Assembly: GCA_050084985.1 (NCBI GenBank)
Contig: JBITNC010000001.1
Coordinates: 3,534,001 to 3,598,000 of the forward strand
Length of the DNA: 64,000 nucleotides
Source: Nageia nagi
Lineage: Eukaryota > Pinophyta
Reading direction: 5' to 3'
Shown in pieces: positions 34,165 through 47,130 of this stretch; within the stretch, counting starts at the first letter, position 1; every line of letters starts with the position of its first letter. The position numbers and the translations under genes are program-made. Under the pieces are notes generated by a model, which had not been told where the DNA came from, did no database searches, and saw nothing but the letters and a program-made list of their open reading frames with translations.

Positions 34165-34420
34165 GAAGATTTTAGGCTTAAAGGCTTGTTCTAGTGGTCA
34201 ATCCATGCCCATGAAGAGGCAATGATCTAGGTTCAAATCCCTAAGATCTTGTAGAACTTGAGGTTGTGTCGTGCCAACATCACCGACTACATTAAAAAGT
34301 TCACTTCAACACCATTGGAGGTTATAGTGGCAGTAGGGAGCAAGATTTGAATCCATGATGAGATGGAGAATAATGTAACTAGTTACCAATTCCTCTAATC
34401 TAACAATAAAAAAAAAATCA
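34165..34420 (+). mobile_element. tRNA-derived SINE
   Basis: A box-like TAGTGGTCAATCC (34192-34204), B box GGTTCAAATCCC (34230-34241) at the right spacing, then a body of about 180 bp ending in AATAAAAAAAAAA. Flanks ACAATTTCA (34156-34164) and ACAAATTTCA (34421-34430) are a near-exact duplication. Confidence 0.65.
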
Positions 34421-34430
34421 ACAAATTTCA

Positions 34431-36440
34431 TCCCAAAGAACAATCTCAAGAAGAGTATAAAGCATTATTTCATAGAAGAGTAACTCAACATGATAGTGGC
34501 ACAATTTCTCAACAAGCTAGATCACCATTATGGTAAGTTTATAAGCTATTTTATCTTTTGACAATGTGAAAAATCAATTGCATATTTCAAAAATCTAAAT
34601 TTTCATCTCAATTATCTTCTAAAACACAAATTTAATCATCTAAGCTTTACCAATAAATTATCTTCCAAGATTTATTATCCTCTAAAGTATCAAATGCAAA
34701 ATTACCATCCAACGTACACACTAAATCACATTGCAAAATTATTCAAGTTTTATCTATATTCTATCAGCACAGGGTCAAGAATTATCCATATTTTTATCTT
34801 GCTGATTTATCTATGTAATAAACTACAAAATTTCACGATATCATCTACTACATGCCTCATTGCCACTAACAAAGAGGGTGTGCTTGATCTTTATCAAGAT
34901 TCATCATGTCCACCAACAACCATCCAAGAGAGACAAGCATGCTCCCTCAATCATCTTTGATTTGTAGACTACAAAACTTTTTCTTTGAACCGCATGTTCA
35001 ACACACATCTTCATATGTAACCAAAAGCAAAAGGAGCAATCAATGCCATTCACTTTGCTCTAAAAGAACATGCTCATCCAAGCTCGCCTGTCTTCATTGG
35101 CCTTTGGGACAAGGACAATCTCCAACCAAAACATGGCAAGTTTAAACATTTTGTATTTTCAATAATTCATTTTTTTGCTTAACTTTTGGTAGGATCTTGG
35201 AGGGGCAAGAGCACAAGACTCATTAAAATTTAATATATTTTAAGAGGCAAATTATAGACACTTAAAATTGCATTTTAAGTATCTAAAATGATGTAAAATC
35301 ATTTAAATTAGCATTATCTTTTATGTACGTTGTTCTAAACAGGTTCACCTAGGTGAACTTAAAATTAAATTTTGCCAAACTTATCTAAAGCACTTCCAAG
35401 TACTCATTTTCATGAAGAACAGAGATGGCAAGAAAAACAGAAAAATAAAAAAGCAATAATTATAAATCATCTTCCATCATTGCAGCAGAATTATCAAACT
35501 AGGGTATTCACCCCTTTCACCTTAGCTCAACAATTATCCAACTTGCATGCAAAATCCTCGCAGCCTTGCAACCCATAACAGTAGAATGTGTCACAATCTA
35601 TGTGCCATCCCAAAATACCCAATGCTCCAGGACATTGTACTAAAACACCAAATGCCCTTGCACCGTCATCCCAAAATATAGACACTAAGGTCTGAATACT
35701 TGGCAACCTTTGAAGCTGATACTGATCGCTGTAGAATTCTGCGCACTAGTTCTAGAATCATCTGAAAGTATAATCGTTTCAGAATTATCTTCAGATCTAT
35801 CATCTAGCTGCAGCCAAGGTTTGCCCTTCAAGATCACAAGCTGCCCACCAGCAAGCCTCCAATCTATTTTTCATTTTGTAGGCATAATAAATTGTACATA
35901 CTGTAATACATTTGTCTTTATTTTAATACTGGATGGGCTTCCAAGAACATGAAGCCTGAAAAATGTCTAGTGTTGTTTACGTCATCCAAAACCAGGTTAT
36001 TGAGCTTCCAGTTGAATTTGTGATTTATTGCTTAAAGATCTCTCATTTGAGGGGTGCATCCATTTGTTCAAACCATAACATTGGAATATCAAACTATTAG
36101 TCAAATAAATGAGAAAAAACTTCAAAATGTAATTTTCATCTGAGTGCTTTATCCGTTTGCTCAAACCAGATGATCAGGAGAGTGGAGAATCGGATAAACC
36201 AGTGAATTAGAGGAAAATGGTGAATGATAGAAATACATCAATCAGAGGGACCAATTAATAAACTAACTGGAAGAACAAGAAGAAACAAGAGTTGGAGAAA
36301 CTACAGAAACTGATGATTTAGTGAAACAATGCTCTCTTGGAGGATTTAAATGAACTAACAAAACAGAGAAGCCGATAAATTAGAGAAATTGACAAATTAC
36401 TGATAGTTTGAATCGAGTGGAAAGATTAATGGCTAATGAC
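34431..36440. other. Intronic or intergenic DNA, no gene seen
   Basis: AT-rich. Short frames (such as 34694-34960 and 35710-35952) match no family and carry no conserved motif. If FPGS continues to the left, this is part of its third intron. Confidence 0.4.
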
Positions 36441-36460
36441 ATCCAAATTCTTACCTGCAA

Positions 36461-36526
36461 AAACTCAAACATGATAAAAAATGGATCAGCTCTGTTGTTG
36501 TTGTCTGTTTCACCTATGGGCATTAC
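36461..36526 (-). pseudogene. Partial copy of FPGS exon 2 with splice donor
   Basis: The minus strand reads GETDNNNRADPFFIMFEFLQ and then GTAAGAATTTGG. This parallels the end of FPGS exon 2 (NRADAFLFMLEYLK, GTAAGATTTGA) in sequence and donor position. It lies downstream of exon 3, so it cannot be spliced in the normal order. The 5' part of the exon is not recognisable. Confidence 0.6.
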
Positions 36527-36884
36527 TCATATTGTTTGGTGATGGGTGGAGCACACATGAAAAACCTCCATTTTTCGCTTAGAAAAAATAAAATGGTCCC
36601 TATACACAAAGTATAATATATACATTTAGAATCCAAACAACAAGAAAGAGAGAACAATCCGTGTATTTTGGCCTCATCGTTAGAGTGTCTCTATTTTGAT
36701 AATAATATTTTCTTAAATTTAAAAGTATTTATCCACTTGATTCTGCACCTATAATAAATTATTTTCCATAGGAAACTAAGGGTACAATTCTTACATGAGT
36801 AATGCAAGACATGCAAAGCTCACTCACAATGTTCAGTTTATATTATCTTGTTCATATTGTAGATTAAAACCATTGTTGGCATAC

Positions 36885-39800
36885 CTTTCCTTTAGTTCCA
36901 GCAACATGGATAACACTGAGCTGTGATAAATATTCTTCCAAGTTCAGTATCTGTACACGCATATGACACAAGTTAATCATGATTTACACTGCGAAAATAT
37001 CGATCTCCATGCATCATAGGATCAGATAATATGAATACAGACACAGTTTATAATATAATCATGTAAACAACCAGTTATGTTCAAAACCTTGTATATTATG
37101 TAGAAAACACCATGCTCAAATGCAGAAGGAAGGTCAAACACAAAAATGCAGAATGGTGTCGACATGTCAAAGACATGAAGAGGACCATCAACTAATTGCA
37201 AGGTACTAACTTGTGCGACTAGAATGAGGCATTACACTCTCACACATCATAGTAATACTAATTAGTTTTCCAAGTCCCCTTGTTAGATATTACTAGTCTA
37301 GCATCACCTAGTCTGAATCATCTATTTCTCATGATTAGACATATGCATTAAAGTTAAAACCATATTCAAAATTGAGAAAGTCATAGAAACAATCCAAAAT
37401 TTATTTTAGAAAGGAGAAATAAATCAAATTATTTTTATTTGCGATGAATGTGATTGGTTAGGTTACAGCCCAGCCAGCATGTTCTATTGGCACATGAGAC
37501 TCCCTTGAGGGTAAAAACGAACTTTTCAATTTACCTTAATGCTTATGTATTGTTCCAGATTTATGTATTTTAGGTTTTCTACCTTTGGGCAAATCTCTTG
37601 AGTAGATCTCGCCTTGCCAGCCTGCCTAGACCCTTAAAGGCTGACATTTTGTTCTATCCAGTTAAAATAGTCATTCTCTAGTGATTTGCTTCAAGAAAGA
37701 AGGAAGCTCAAATCGTAGTCATATCAATAGTTTTGGCTTTCATTCATTGATCTTATAACAAGAGCATCGTCATATCAAGAAATCGGACCCCAATTTCTTT
37801 GTTACGCAGGTTAAAGATTCATAAAACTTCCAAGATGGTGACTAAGGAACTAGTATATTATTGCACTGTTTGACTTTGCAACTTAAATTGAAGAGAAGGA
37901 AATCAACTCATGCTTAGTGCCAAGTCTGTAGCATTGACCATAGGCCAATATCTCTTCCTGAGCCAATCCCAAAAGCCTCCAATCCAAATAACATGGACAT
38001 AGCTTTGAATTCTAAGCAAGGTGTGAGTTTATGATTTGGCTTATTCTCTACAGATTGGTCTGCTCCGATTTCTGGCATAGTTCATTATCGACCCTTCCAT
38101 CATTTCCGCTTCTGGAATTTTTTTTTCCTGTTAATAACTAAAATTGCATTTTAACATCTGCTGTTTAGGCCCACAAACAACATTTGCTGAACTCGTTACA
38201 CCCTAACAGTTTCAACGCTCAGGCCCAACAAACAATCAAAGAAAAACTAAAATCTCTTACACACTTGTTGTAACATGTCTTTTTTTGTCCAATATCTGAG
38301 TTGAAGATGAACATAGGAAAAGTAGATTTAAAAAAAAGCTTGAAACCAGGTTTAGAATGGCTATATCATGAACATGGAGAAAAAGCAAAAGGAGGCCTAG
38401 ACTTAGCAAGGTATCAAATCTTACCTTCAAATACTCCAACATGAAAAGAAACGCATCAGCTCTGTTCGTGGGGTCTATCCTTTGTTGCTTGGAAATGGTT
38501 GATGAAATTGCATCTAGAGCTGCTGCATATGAAGATGAAGATGAAGAATCTTGATTTGGTCCTACTACATAACCTGCACCACATTCACCAAAGTCCATGA
38601 GCAAACATGTTATCTAGGAGGCATTTTTATAGTCAAAAACTTAAAAAAACAAAACCCTTTGTAATTTTCATGTGACAAGGACTGCCTATGCTATACTTTT
38701 CGGTGAGATCTTGAGAAAGGAATCAGTCATAACTCTAGACAACACTAAAGTTGAGAAAAGATCCTCTCTAGCAGCTTATGAGATTCATTTGAAGCTTTTG
38801 TGCTGTCTATCTACTAAAAACTAGTTAATGTATCTTGTTCATTGTTCACTGTCTACGTAACAAACCGATAGAAGGTCGAAATGCCCCTTGGCATATCTTT
38901 AAAGAAATGCCGAGAAACACGCAAACGGGTTTTCTTCGTTGTTGTCATTGCCCACTACTTAAAGTTGCTATGATGGTTGGCTTGAAGATATAGGATCTTC
39001 AACATTAATACTATCCTCAACCCCAACATTATCTGATTCATACTCTCGCTGCTGCTCACTTTTCAAATTTGATAAAGCTAAAAATAATGAGACTTTGCAA
39101 AGTTAAAAAAAAAACTTTAAAATACCACATCTCTCCTTGTTACTAGTCATTTAACGGCAGTGCTCCTTGCTGCCGTTATTTCCTTCTTGAATGGGTATGT
39201 AATGTCCTCTTGCTTGCTTCTTGTCTATTGTTTTCCTCTTGTCTATTGTATTTCTGTTTCTTTTTTTTTTGGTCTTGCTGTGTTTTAAATATGTAGGTTG
39301 AGGGCAATGTATATTTTCTTTTTCCGAAAAAGAGTCATCAGATGCGATTCGTCATCCTGGATGGCAGTCTTTTACAAGTCACTTAACTTTGCCATTTAAC
39401 ATCTAGAAGTTCAGAGCGTTTTGAGTAGAGTTTTCACAGTGTTTTCCAGCTAAGGTATTTTGCTTAGAACTTTGTTTTGGTAGAATTTTTGCATACTTTT
39501 ATTTTAATGCATTCCATTTTCATATTTTTTATTTGCCAAAGTCCGCGAATTCCCCCGAGTCAAAGGCTTCTCAAGTTGTTAAGAAGACCAAGTTCAACTA
39601 CGGTGTAAAGTTAAAATTCAGAAAGAAACATGGTGGTCGAGAAAAATAAACTCTCCCATTCAATAACCATATCTCTGACCTATAATCATTCCGGCTACGC
39701 TGTGAACCCAATAATCTTTACATTTACTTCAATTAAACTACAAGATTCATTTGCCAACTATTACTAGGAATTAAAACACAATATCTTAAAGGCACCCAGG

Positions 39801-40091
39801 CAATAAACTCATCGTATGACTAAATGTCAGAACCTTAAAATAATATTTAACTCATAAAGCCAGATTGGAAACGGCACGATGTAATCTAACAACAACTCAA
39901 AAACTGTTTTAAAAATAATCTTTTACAATTTGATAAACAAAAAAACAAAGTATAAAGTGTAATAAAAACTAACTATTGAAATCTGGGGGCTGCCCCGACT
40001 TGCTCATGGTGACGTATCGGATATAGAAAGCCCAAATCTCTCTGCAAATGAAATGGAGGAGAATGCGCAAGCGCTGAAATTCTCGACTCAT
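36885..40091 (-). CDS. Folylpolyglutamate synthase, first three exons (partial)
   Basis: FPGS adds glutamates to folates in an ATP-dependent reaction that retains them in cytosol and organelles. Exon 1 is 40091-39974 (MSREFQRLRILL..., donor GTTAGT). Exon 2 is 38573-38425 (acceptor GTGCAG, YAAALDAISSTIS, NRADAFLFMLEYLK, donor GTAAGA). Exon 3 is 36950-36885 (acceptor GTACAG, ILNLEEYLSQLSVIHVAGTK then GK, donor GTATGC). Phases agree: 118 + 149 + 66 bp give 111 codons with no stop. Exons 2-3 match the start of plant FPGS (the YEEAL..LSSLI and VIHVAGTKGKGS regions). The ATP-binding loop GTKGKGS is split after GK. No later exon was seen to the left. Exon 1 is the least certain: it is supported by phase and base composition only. 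Confidence 0.75.
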
Positions 40092-42248
40092 TTGACGGTG
40101 AAAACGTTTGAAGTTGTTGGTGGGTTAAGAATAAGATAAGGTGTCCCCTTATGCCTCCTGCCTGTTGTGTTCATTTTTTATTATTGATGTTCCACTATTT
40201 TTAAATCTAGATTTTTATTTTATTTTCAATCTTTTTTTTGTTAATGAGAAATCATATCTTAGGAGTCTTCACTTAATTGTATTATATATATCATGATCAG
40301 CAAAGTTTGTAATTATGTTCACTTGTGAAAGGGTATAGGTTTTCAATTATATTTACTTGTTAGAGGAGATAGGACTTGAATCTAGACCCCACTAAAAAAT
40401 TTAGCAACTCTCCACCTATCAACTTCTCTAGCATGTTCACATTGTTATGGTATTATATCTTTCTTAACATTTAAAATGGTAATTAAAATCAGTTTTAATT
40501 TTGTTATAAGATAAATTTATTTCAACAAATGATTTTATGGTAATTCTAAATATTTAAAAATGATTTTCTATTTATCATAAAATCATATTTATGTTATTTA
40601 GAAAAATAGTAATTAAAAGGTGCAAATATCAAGAATAATGTATGTATAAAAGGAGGAGCAAGGAATAGCTTTGATTATCATATCCCTATCAAATATTCAT
40701 CTCAAATCACCAACATCTATCATTATTCTAACAATGTCACTTGGCACTACCAATCCAAGGATCTATTATACTCTCTTATGCATAATTGAATTATTCTTGT
40801 TTTATTGTAATATTTTTCATGATCATAATAATGTAATGCATTTTATTTTATTTATAGTAAGTTAGATTTTTTATAAAGTATATAATAAAATCAAAAGCAT
40901 TTTGGATGATGGATAATGTCATGTACTAAATTTGTATAGTATTATAATTAGTGGGATTTGATAGTGATGAAGATAGAAAAAAGATAAAGTTGGACATGGA
41001 TTTGTGAAGATGAAAAGCTCTTGCACAAATTGAAAGAGTCGTATGTAACTCTCTTATTCAAATGGAAGATTAAAGTTCAAAATTCATTTGTACATATATA
41101 TTAGATTATAATTTGTATTATGTGAGAGAATATGATGAGAATATGAACTGTGTATAAGAAAAAACACATAGTGTGAGTGTGGAAAATAGCATCTTATGTG
41201 AGTATATTATGAGTGGAATAGATAGATATATTTCTTTTAATGTTCTTTTAAACTTATTGGTTTGTAGGAACTATCAAAGTTTATTTAGAAGAAAATATTC
41301 ATCAATTATGTATTTAAATGATTGTTTATCATTAAAAAAATATTGAACATTAATCTATACATGAATATAACTATGTTTATATCATTAATAAATTGGTTTA
41401 GTACATGAAATATAGGAACCACTACTTTCTATAGATATATGTGACATTATGTCTAACATTTTCTAAAGTCAAGTTACCTATTGTTAACAGCAATCTCTTT
41501 CTTGTTGATATAGTTGGAAGTCATTGTACATACCCATATTTACATTATGGCGTTCATCAATTTCACCAAACATTCACTTCATGCCTCTTCTACTACTATC
41601 ACATTTAATGTCTCAACTTCATCTCATAATTGATCTTGTTCCTTGCAAAACACTCTCCATTCTTCAAATATTATCGATAGATACTCTTTGCTTTGCCTCG
41701 AATTTTCCCTCTTAGTAATCAATCTTCCCTCTCTGTTACCTCTTGTTAATAGTAATCTCTTTCTTATCAACATAGTTGGAGATCATTGCATATACCCATA
41801 ATTATATTATGATGTTCATCAATTTCATCAAACATTTACTTGATGCCTCAGCTTTGCACATTAGCTTTTGCTACCATTGTATTTAATATCTCAACTTCAT
41901 CTCATAAGTGATCTTGTTCCTTGCAAAATGCTCTCCATTATTCAAATATCATCAATAGATACTCTTTTCTTTTCCTCCAATCTTCTCTCTCAATAATCAA
42001 TATATATATCTCCACCATTATTATAAAAAGTTAGTGTAGTAATTCTCACTTTTAATTCTCACTTTTCTAAGTTCCATAATGCCTCCAATATCTCTTTTGT
42101 ATTTAAGTGTGACCTTAAGGATTTGATTTCATAATCATTTGGATGAATGTTATTTGTGTTCCTCTTGTATAAAGAGAGGATAAGCCTTTCCCTTGTACTA
42201 TCATAAGAACTTATCTTTTTTATTTTTATCCTCCATGAAACCTCGACA
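40092..42248. other. FPGS upstream region and AT-rich intergenic DNA
   Basis: The first about 100 bp upstream of the FPGS ATG is the likely 5' leader. Beyond that the DNA is AT-rich. Two related copies of a segment of about 240 bp (CAATCTCTTTCTTGTTGATATAG near 41491 and a similar stretch near 41752) form a diverged tandem duplication. No ORF of interest. Confidence 0.4.
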
Positions 42249-42349
42249 CTTACAACCATAGTTGTCAGACTCAAACTCATTGAGGTCCCCTAAGAGTCAA
42301 ACTTGGGACTCGAGAAAAAAATCACAATCGAACTCAAGAAAATGAAAAA

Positions 42350-42353
<4 letters not shown>

Positions 42354-42383
<30 letters not shown>
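42354..42383. repeat. (TA)n microsatellite
   Basis: About 30 bp of uninterrupted TA dinucleotides. Confidence 0.95.
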
Positions 42384-42385
<2 letters not shown>

Positions 42386-44082
42386 CATTAAAATCATAAT
42401 TTTTTTCAATTACATATTACTTATTACTATTATTCGTATATTTTAGAAGCCTACTTACTCAACATTAATATTATACAATTTATTATATACATAATTACAA
42501 ATAAGAAATCATGAATAGGAAGGGGCATATGTTTGTATTCATCAACATGTTAAAAATTTACAATTCAAAATGTGCCTATGATAGTTACAAAATCACATAA
42601 TCTATGATGAATGCAAAATATAAAATCACATATTAGTTGATGACTGCAAACTTCAATTTTTTTTTTACTTTTCCCTAAGCTATAAGCACCCTTTGTGCCT
42701 GAGATATGGAATTGAATCATGTTGCCTCTTCTTATACCCTTTTATCTTCCTTACCCAATATCTCTAACTCCTCTACTAGATTTTCAAGATCCTCGAAAAT
42801 AATATCAAGAATATTAGGATCCTCTAAAGGTTGATCCTTTATAGGTTGATCCTATGTTATTCATTCATTGGATTGATCAATACAATCAAATTCAATGGAC
42901 TCATAATCTATATTTGTAACATTTATACATATTTTACTTTATTAGTGTTATACCATAAAGGTTTGTCTATATAAGATGCATTGTATATTTTATGAAACTA
43001 TAGTTAATGGACTCATAATATAGAATATAGATTCTATACCTATAATTTTTTATGATGGGGGAGTAAATTGTAATGCACAAACATAAGGTCATTTAATTTT
43101 TGTTATGTTAATTTGTTTATCTTCTTATAGTGAACATGCTCAAAAATACACCAATTACACTTACAACAAAAAGCATTGCATGGCTAGGATAAAATATGGA
43201 TCATAAAATTTTGCAAGTTTGACATATATGATTCAAAATCCTCCCACCATAAATGTGAAATTAAGTTAATAAAAATATTATTAATACATCACAACTTGTA
43301 ACTTCACATATAAATATCAAAATTAAGATTAAAAGATAAAAATTTAAAATTTAAATAACTTTTGTGGCAACAGATTATCAACTGCTTTGACACACTCAAT
43401 GGAATTAAAAAGGATATCAATGATATTTTTATAAGATTGTATTTCACATTATATTGATATTCGAATATTTAGATCAGCCACCAAATGATCAATAACAATC
43501 CTAAAACCTGACATCATTTGATAATCTTTACATTTTTTTCCAAAAAAGATTTTAGGATTAAGATAGTAGTTATTGCATGAAGAGGGATATGACATTAGGA
43601 TGTCCAATGATGATCAATGAGATCCCAAATAGGATGGTATTTGGCCTTGATATGGTTATAATATGCAATAATTGACTATTTGGCCTTGTACATGGATTCA
43701 TACACATAATCCATAGGTGGTTCACTACACCAAAATTGTGCTTCAAGGGCGATTCTAATCCACCTTAATTGACCTTTAACGATGGTTTTTTTCCCATCAT
43801 TTATCAAGACTTCATAAAAAAATCGAGAGAAATGATAGTGATTATGAACCATCTTAATATATCAATAACATGGCATTTAAAGGCCCACCATTTTATGATA
43901 TATTAAGTACGGTTTAAAACTATCATATTATGATGATAATTTTTAAAAATATAGCAAATAATATGGTGGTTTTTAATCACCCTAGTAATTAATAATAGGA
44001 TGGTTATAAACCACTTTTTTATTATTACATTTACATTGAAATATGCAATATCCTTTCAAGTGTTCTCACTATTGGTAAATAT

Positions 44083-44342
44083 GACATTGAATTTCATTCT
44101 TAATGTAATGATAGATGAAAATAACCAAGCAAAAGGATAGCACTACTTGGACTCTAAGTAGGATTTTTGAGTTATCGTATGGGCCTCTGGTTTAAATTCT
44201 AGTGATACCTATGCATATGGCATTGAATTTCATTCTTAATGCAATGAAGGATGAAAACAACTAATTAAAGTGATAGCACTTCTTGGATTCTAAGTAGGAT
44301 TTTTGAGTTCTTGCATAGGCCTGCAGTTCAAATTCCAATGAT
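44083..44342 (+). repeat. Tandem duplication of a SINE-like 126-136-bp unit
   Basis: Two copies starting CATTGAATTTCATTCTTAAT (44086 and 44221), each with CTAAGTAGGATTTTTGAGTT and a B box-like motif (GGTTTAAATTCTAG near 44189, AGTTCAAATTCC near 44326). Confidence 0.6.
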
Positions 44343-44447
44343 CACCCCTATTAATATTTAACCTATTATTAGAGAGTATAAAATATTCTCCAAATATAGT
44401 ATAGATTAGGTATGCTTTGGAGGCCCTTAAGTATTTTTAGAAAATGT

Positions 44448-44660
44448 AATTGACTAGCTTCAAACCAAATTCAATATCCTTTGTAAGTATTATTCTTGTA
44501 TATGCAACTCTTACATCTTTAAAATGGGGCATGGATAGTCATGGAAAAATAATTAGATGTGGATTTATTTTGCATTCAAATGTGATAACATCACTAATAG
44601 ACATGTATTCAAAAAGCGAAAGGAATTATGAAGATAAAAGTTTTGTTTGCCAAGATGCAT
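44448..44660 (+). pseudogene. PPR fragment 1
   Basis: A 70-codon frame with PNSISFVSIILVYATLTSLK, HGKIIRCGFILHSNVITSLI and DMYSKSE. These are PLS-class pentatricopeptide motifs, a family of organellar RNA-binding proteins. It is a diverged duplicate of the start of the 45105 copy and is truncated. Confidence 0.75.
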
Positions 44661-45104
44661 AATAGAAAAAAAAAATTCATAGAACACAATGATTGTAGGA
44701 TATGCAAGGAATAGACTCAAAAAAATCATAGCATGCCAATAAAATTACTTGATGATATTGTGTGTACTTCTTGCTTGGTTTCTGTAAAATGCAATGATTG
44801 AGGATGTGCAATTCTTGGTATGAATCATTATACATGCAAGTTTTATAACAACTAATAATCAAACTTATTTAATGAATCTTGCAACTCAACTGCTTCTCTT
44901 TCTTTGTCTACTTTATAATCTTTCATGGATATGATTCTATATAAATCAAGTGCTTGAAGACTATATGACTTACAATAAACAAAAACCTACTGATCTTAGT
45001 AACAATCATAAACAAAGGAACATGGTGAAGAGATTCTTCATTTTCCTTTTTTTTAGTATCTAGAACCTTGGAAAAAATGCAAAAGAAGGACCCAATACAT
45101 AGAA

Positions 45105-46317
45105 ATTACAACAAACTAGCTTTGGACCAGATTTAATAACCTTTGTAAGTATTCTTCTTATATGTGTAACTTTTACAGCTGTTAAATGGGGCATGGATGC
45201 TCATGGAAAAATAACTAGATGTGGGTTTCTTTCACACGTAATTGTGATAATATCCCTGATAGACATGTATTTAAAATGTGGGAGCATTAAGAAAGCAAGT
45301 GTTTTGTATGACAAGATGTGTAATAAACAAATAATTTCATGGAATGCAATGATTGCAAAATATGCAAGGAATGGTTGCAATAAGAAAGCCATTAAACTAA
45401 TTGAATAAATGGAATATGTGGGAATTCATCCAAAAGATGTAACATATGTTTGTGTATTATCTGCTTGTATCCATGTAGGTCTAGTGAAAGAGGAATATCA
45501 ATACTTCAAATTCATGAATGATTATATCATATTATACCCATAATGAAACTATGCATGTATGGTTTACCTTCTTGACTTATGTTGGGCATATAGATGAAGC
45601 AAAAGAATTTATAGATAACATGTCAAACAATCCTAATTATTGTAGTGTGGACTTGTTTGCTTGGTCCTTATATAATTCTTAAAAACTAGGAGTTACCAAA
45701 ATTTGTAGCAGAACAAGATCAAGACTAAATCTTCACCTTAGAAATTATAACAAGAAATTATGAAAATTAAGCTTAATAGGTAAAGGAGATGAAATATATG
45801 TTAGAAATTGTCTTATTATTATGTTCATCAAAATTTGTGTTCAATTGCTTCTTTCATCCTTGCTTGAATTCATCTTTTCCATGAAGATTTTTATGACAAA
45901 AAAGTGTAAGGATATGGACAAACAATTGTATGATTATAAATATTGACTTGCATTATGATCATAGTGGTCTCTCACAAGTTGATATATTTAATTATACCAT
46001 TGCTTGCCAACCTCATTCACATTTTCATTCATGAAACATTGTAGTTGGTATTTGTGGACTTGTTTGCTTGGTGCCTCTAGAATTCATAACAACCAAGAGT
46101 TGGTAGAATTAGTAATTCAATAAAATAAAAAACATATGAAAAATGATAAAATATTCAATTTTTTTATGGTAGATATATCACATCCAAAAATATAGAAAAG
46201 TTACAATGAGTTAAAAATATTGCCTTAGGTTATGAAAGAAGTAGAATATATTGTAAAGGATGCTAACTATTTTCACCACTCCAAGGATGGAAAGTGTTCA
46301 TATGGTGATTATTGGTA
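45105..46317 (+). pseudogene. PPR-DYW pseudogene (internal deletion in the DYW domain)
   Basis: PLS-type repeats: GKITRCGFLSHVIVIISLID, MYLKCGSIKKASVLYDKM, IISWNAMIAKYARNGCNKKA, then HPKDVTYVCVLSACIHVGLV and HIDEAKEFIDNMSNNP. The E region is decayed. At 46255-46317 the frame ends VKDANYFHHSKDGKCSYGDY plus W and a stop, the exact DYW C-terminus. VMKEVEYIV joins VKDANYF directly, so the middle of the DYW deaminase-like domain, with its HxE zinc site, is deleted. Intact relatives edit C to U in organellar RNA. Several stops. Confidence 0.85.
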
Positions 46318-46589
46318 GTTAACTAAAGGATTTTTATTGTAAAAATGGAACAAAGCTTTTTCTAGAAAAGTATTTGACTACCATGATCCTATAGTTATAT
46401 TGCACGCAAGGAAGGATACATGCATAATCTCTTTAGGAATTCATTCCAACTAGTTGTTAGATTGCAAAAACCTTCAAACCTTGAGGGGTGCTTTTGAGCT
46501 TAGGGTTTTGTTAAGACATATTGTAAATAATTTTAAATGTTAAATTACTTGAGTTATTAATATAGGGTTTCATTAAAAACATGTTAACC

Positions 46590-47130
46590 TTACAAGCTTA
46601 GGCCAGGTTTTTCAATGTGGTGACAATGTTCTTATAGACATGTATGTTAAGCTTGGGAATATACAAAAGGATCATATCTCTTTGATAAAATACATAAAAT
46701 ATCACAAGGTATTAACATAATGGGCATGGTTTAGAGAATCCCAAGTGCAATTGACTAGTTTTAGACTAGATTTGTGTTATGGCTATATATGTAACTTTTG
46801 CATCTTAAAAATGGGACATTAGACATTCCTTATTAAATAATTATATAATTAGATGTGGGTTTCTTTCACATGTAATTGTGATAGCAGCCTTGATATACAT
46901 GTATGTAAAATATGTGAGCATCAAGACAACAAGAATTTTGTTTGATAATATGCATTATGAACAAAATGGGGCAAGGAAAAATAACTACATGTGCGTTTCT
47001 TTCATAGGAAACTCTGATAATAACTCTAATAGACATGTATGCAAAATATGAGAGCAGTAAGATGAACATGGTTTTATTTGATAATATGCATTATGAATCT
47101 ATAATTTTAAGGATTGTAATGATTATAGGG
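46590..47130 (+). pseudogene. PPR fragment 3
   Basis: A third decayed copy: VLIDMYVKLGNIQK near 46637, LTSFRLDL near 46752, GFLSHVIVIAALIYMYVK (with frameshifts) near 46858, plus a local repeat of the same motif near 46975-47080. Confidence 0.65.

Noticed and set aside
38257-38424. Continuation of the FPGS exon 2 frame past 38424
   Set aside because: The frame past the donor is hydrophobic and unlike FPGS, whereas splicing to 36950 restores the conserved sequence.
40320-40440. Possible SINE (ACTTGAATCTAGACC, B box-like)
   Set aside because: No A box at proper spacing, no tail and no flanking duplication.
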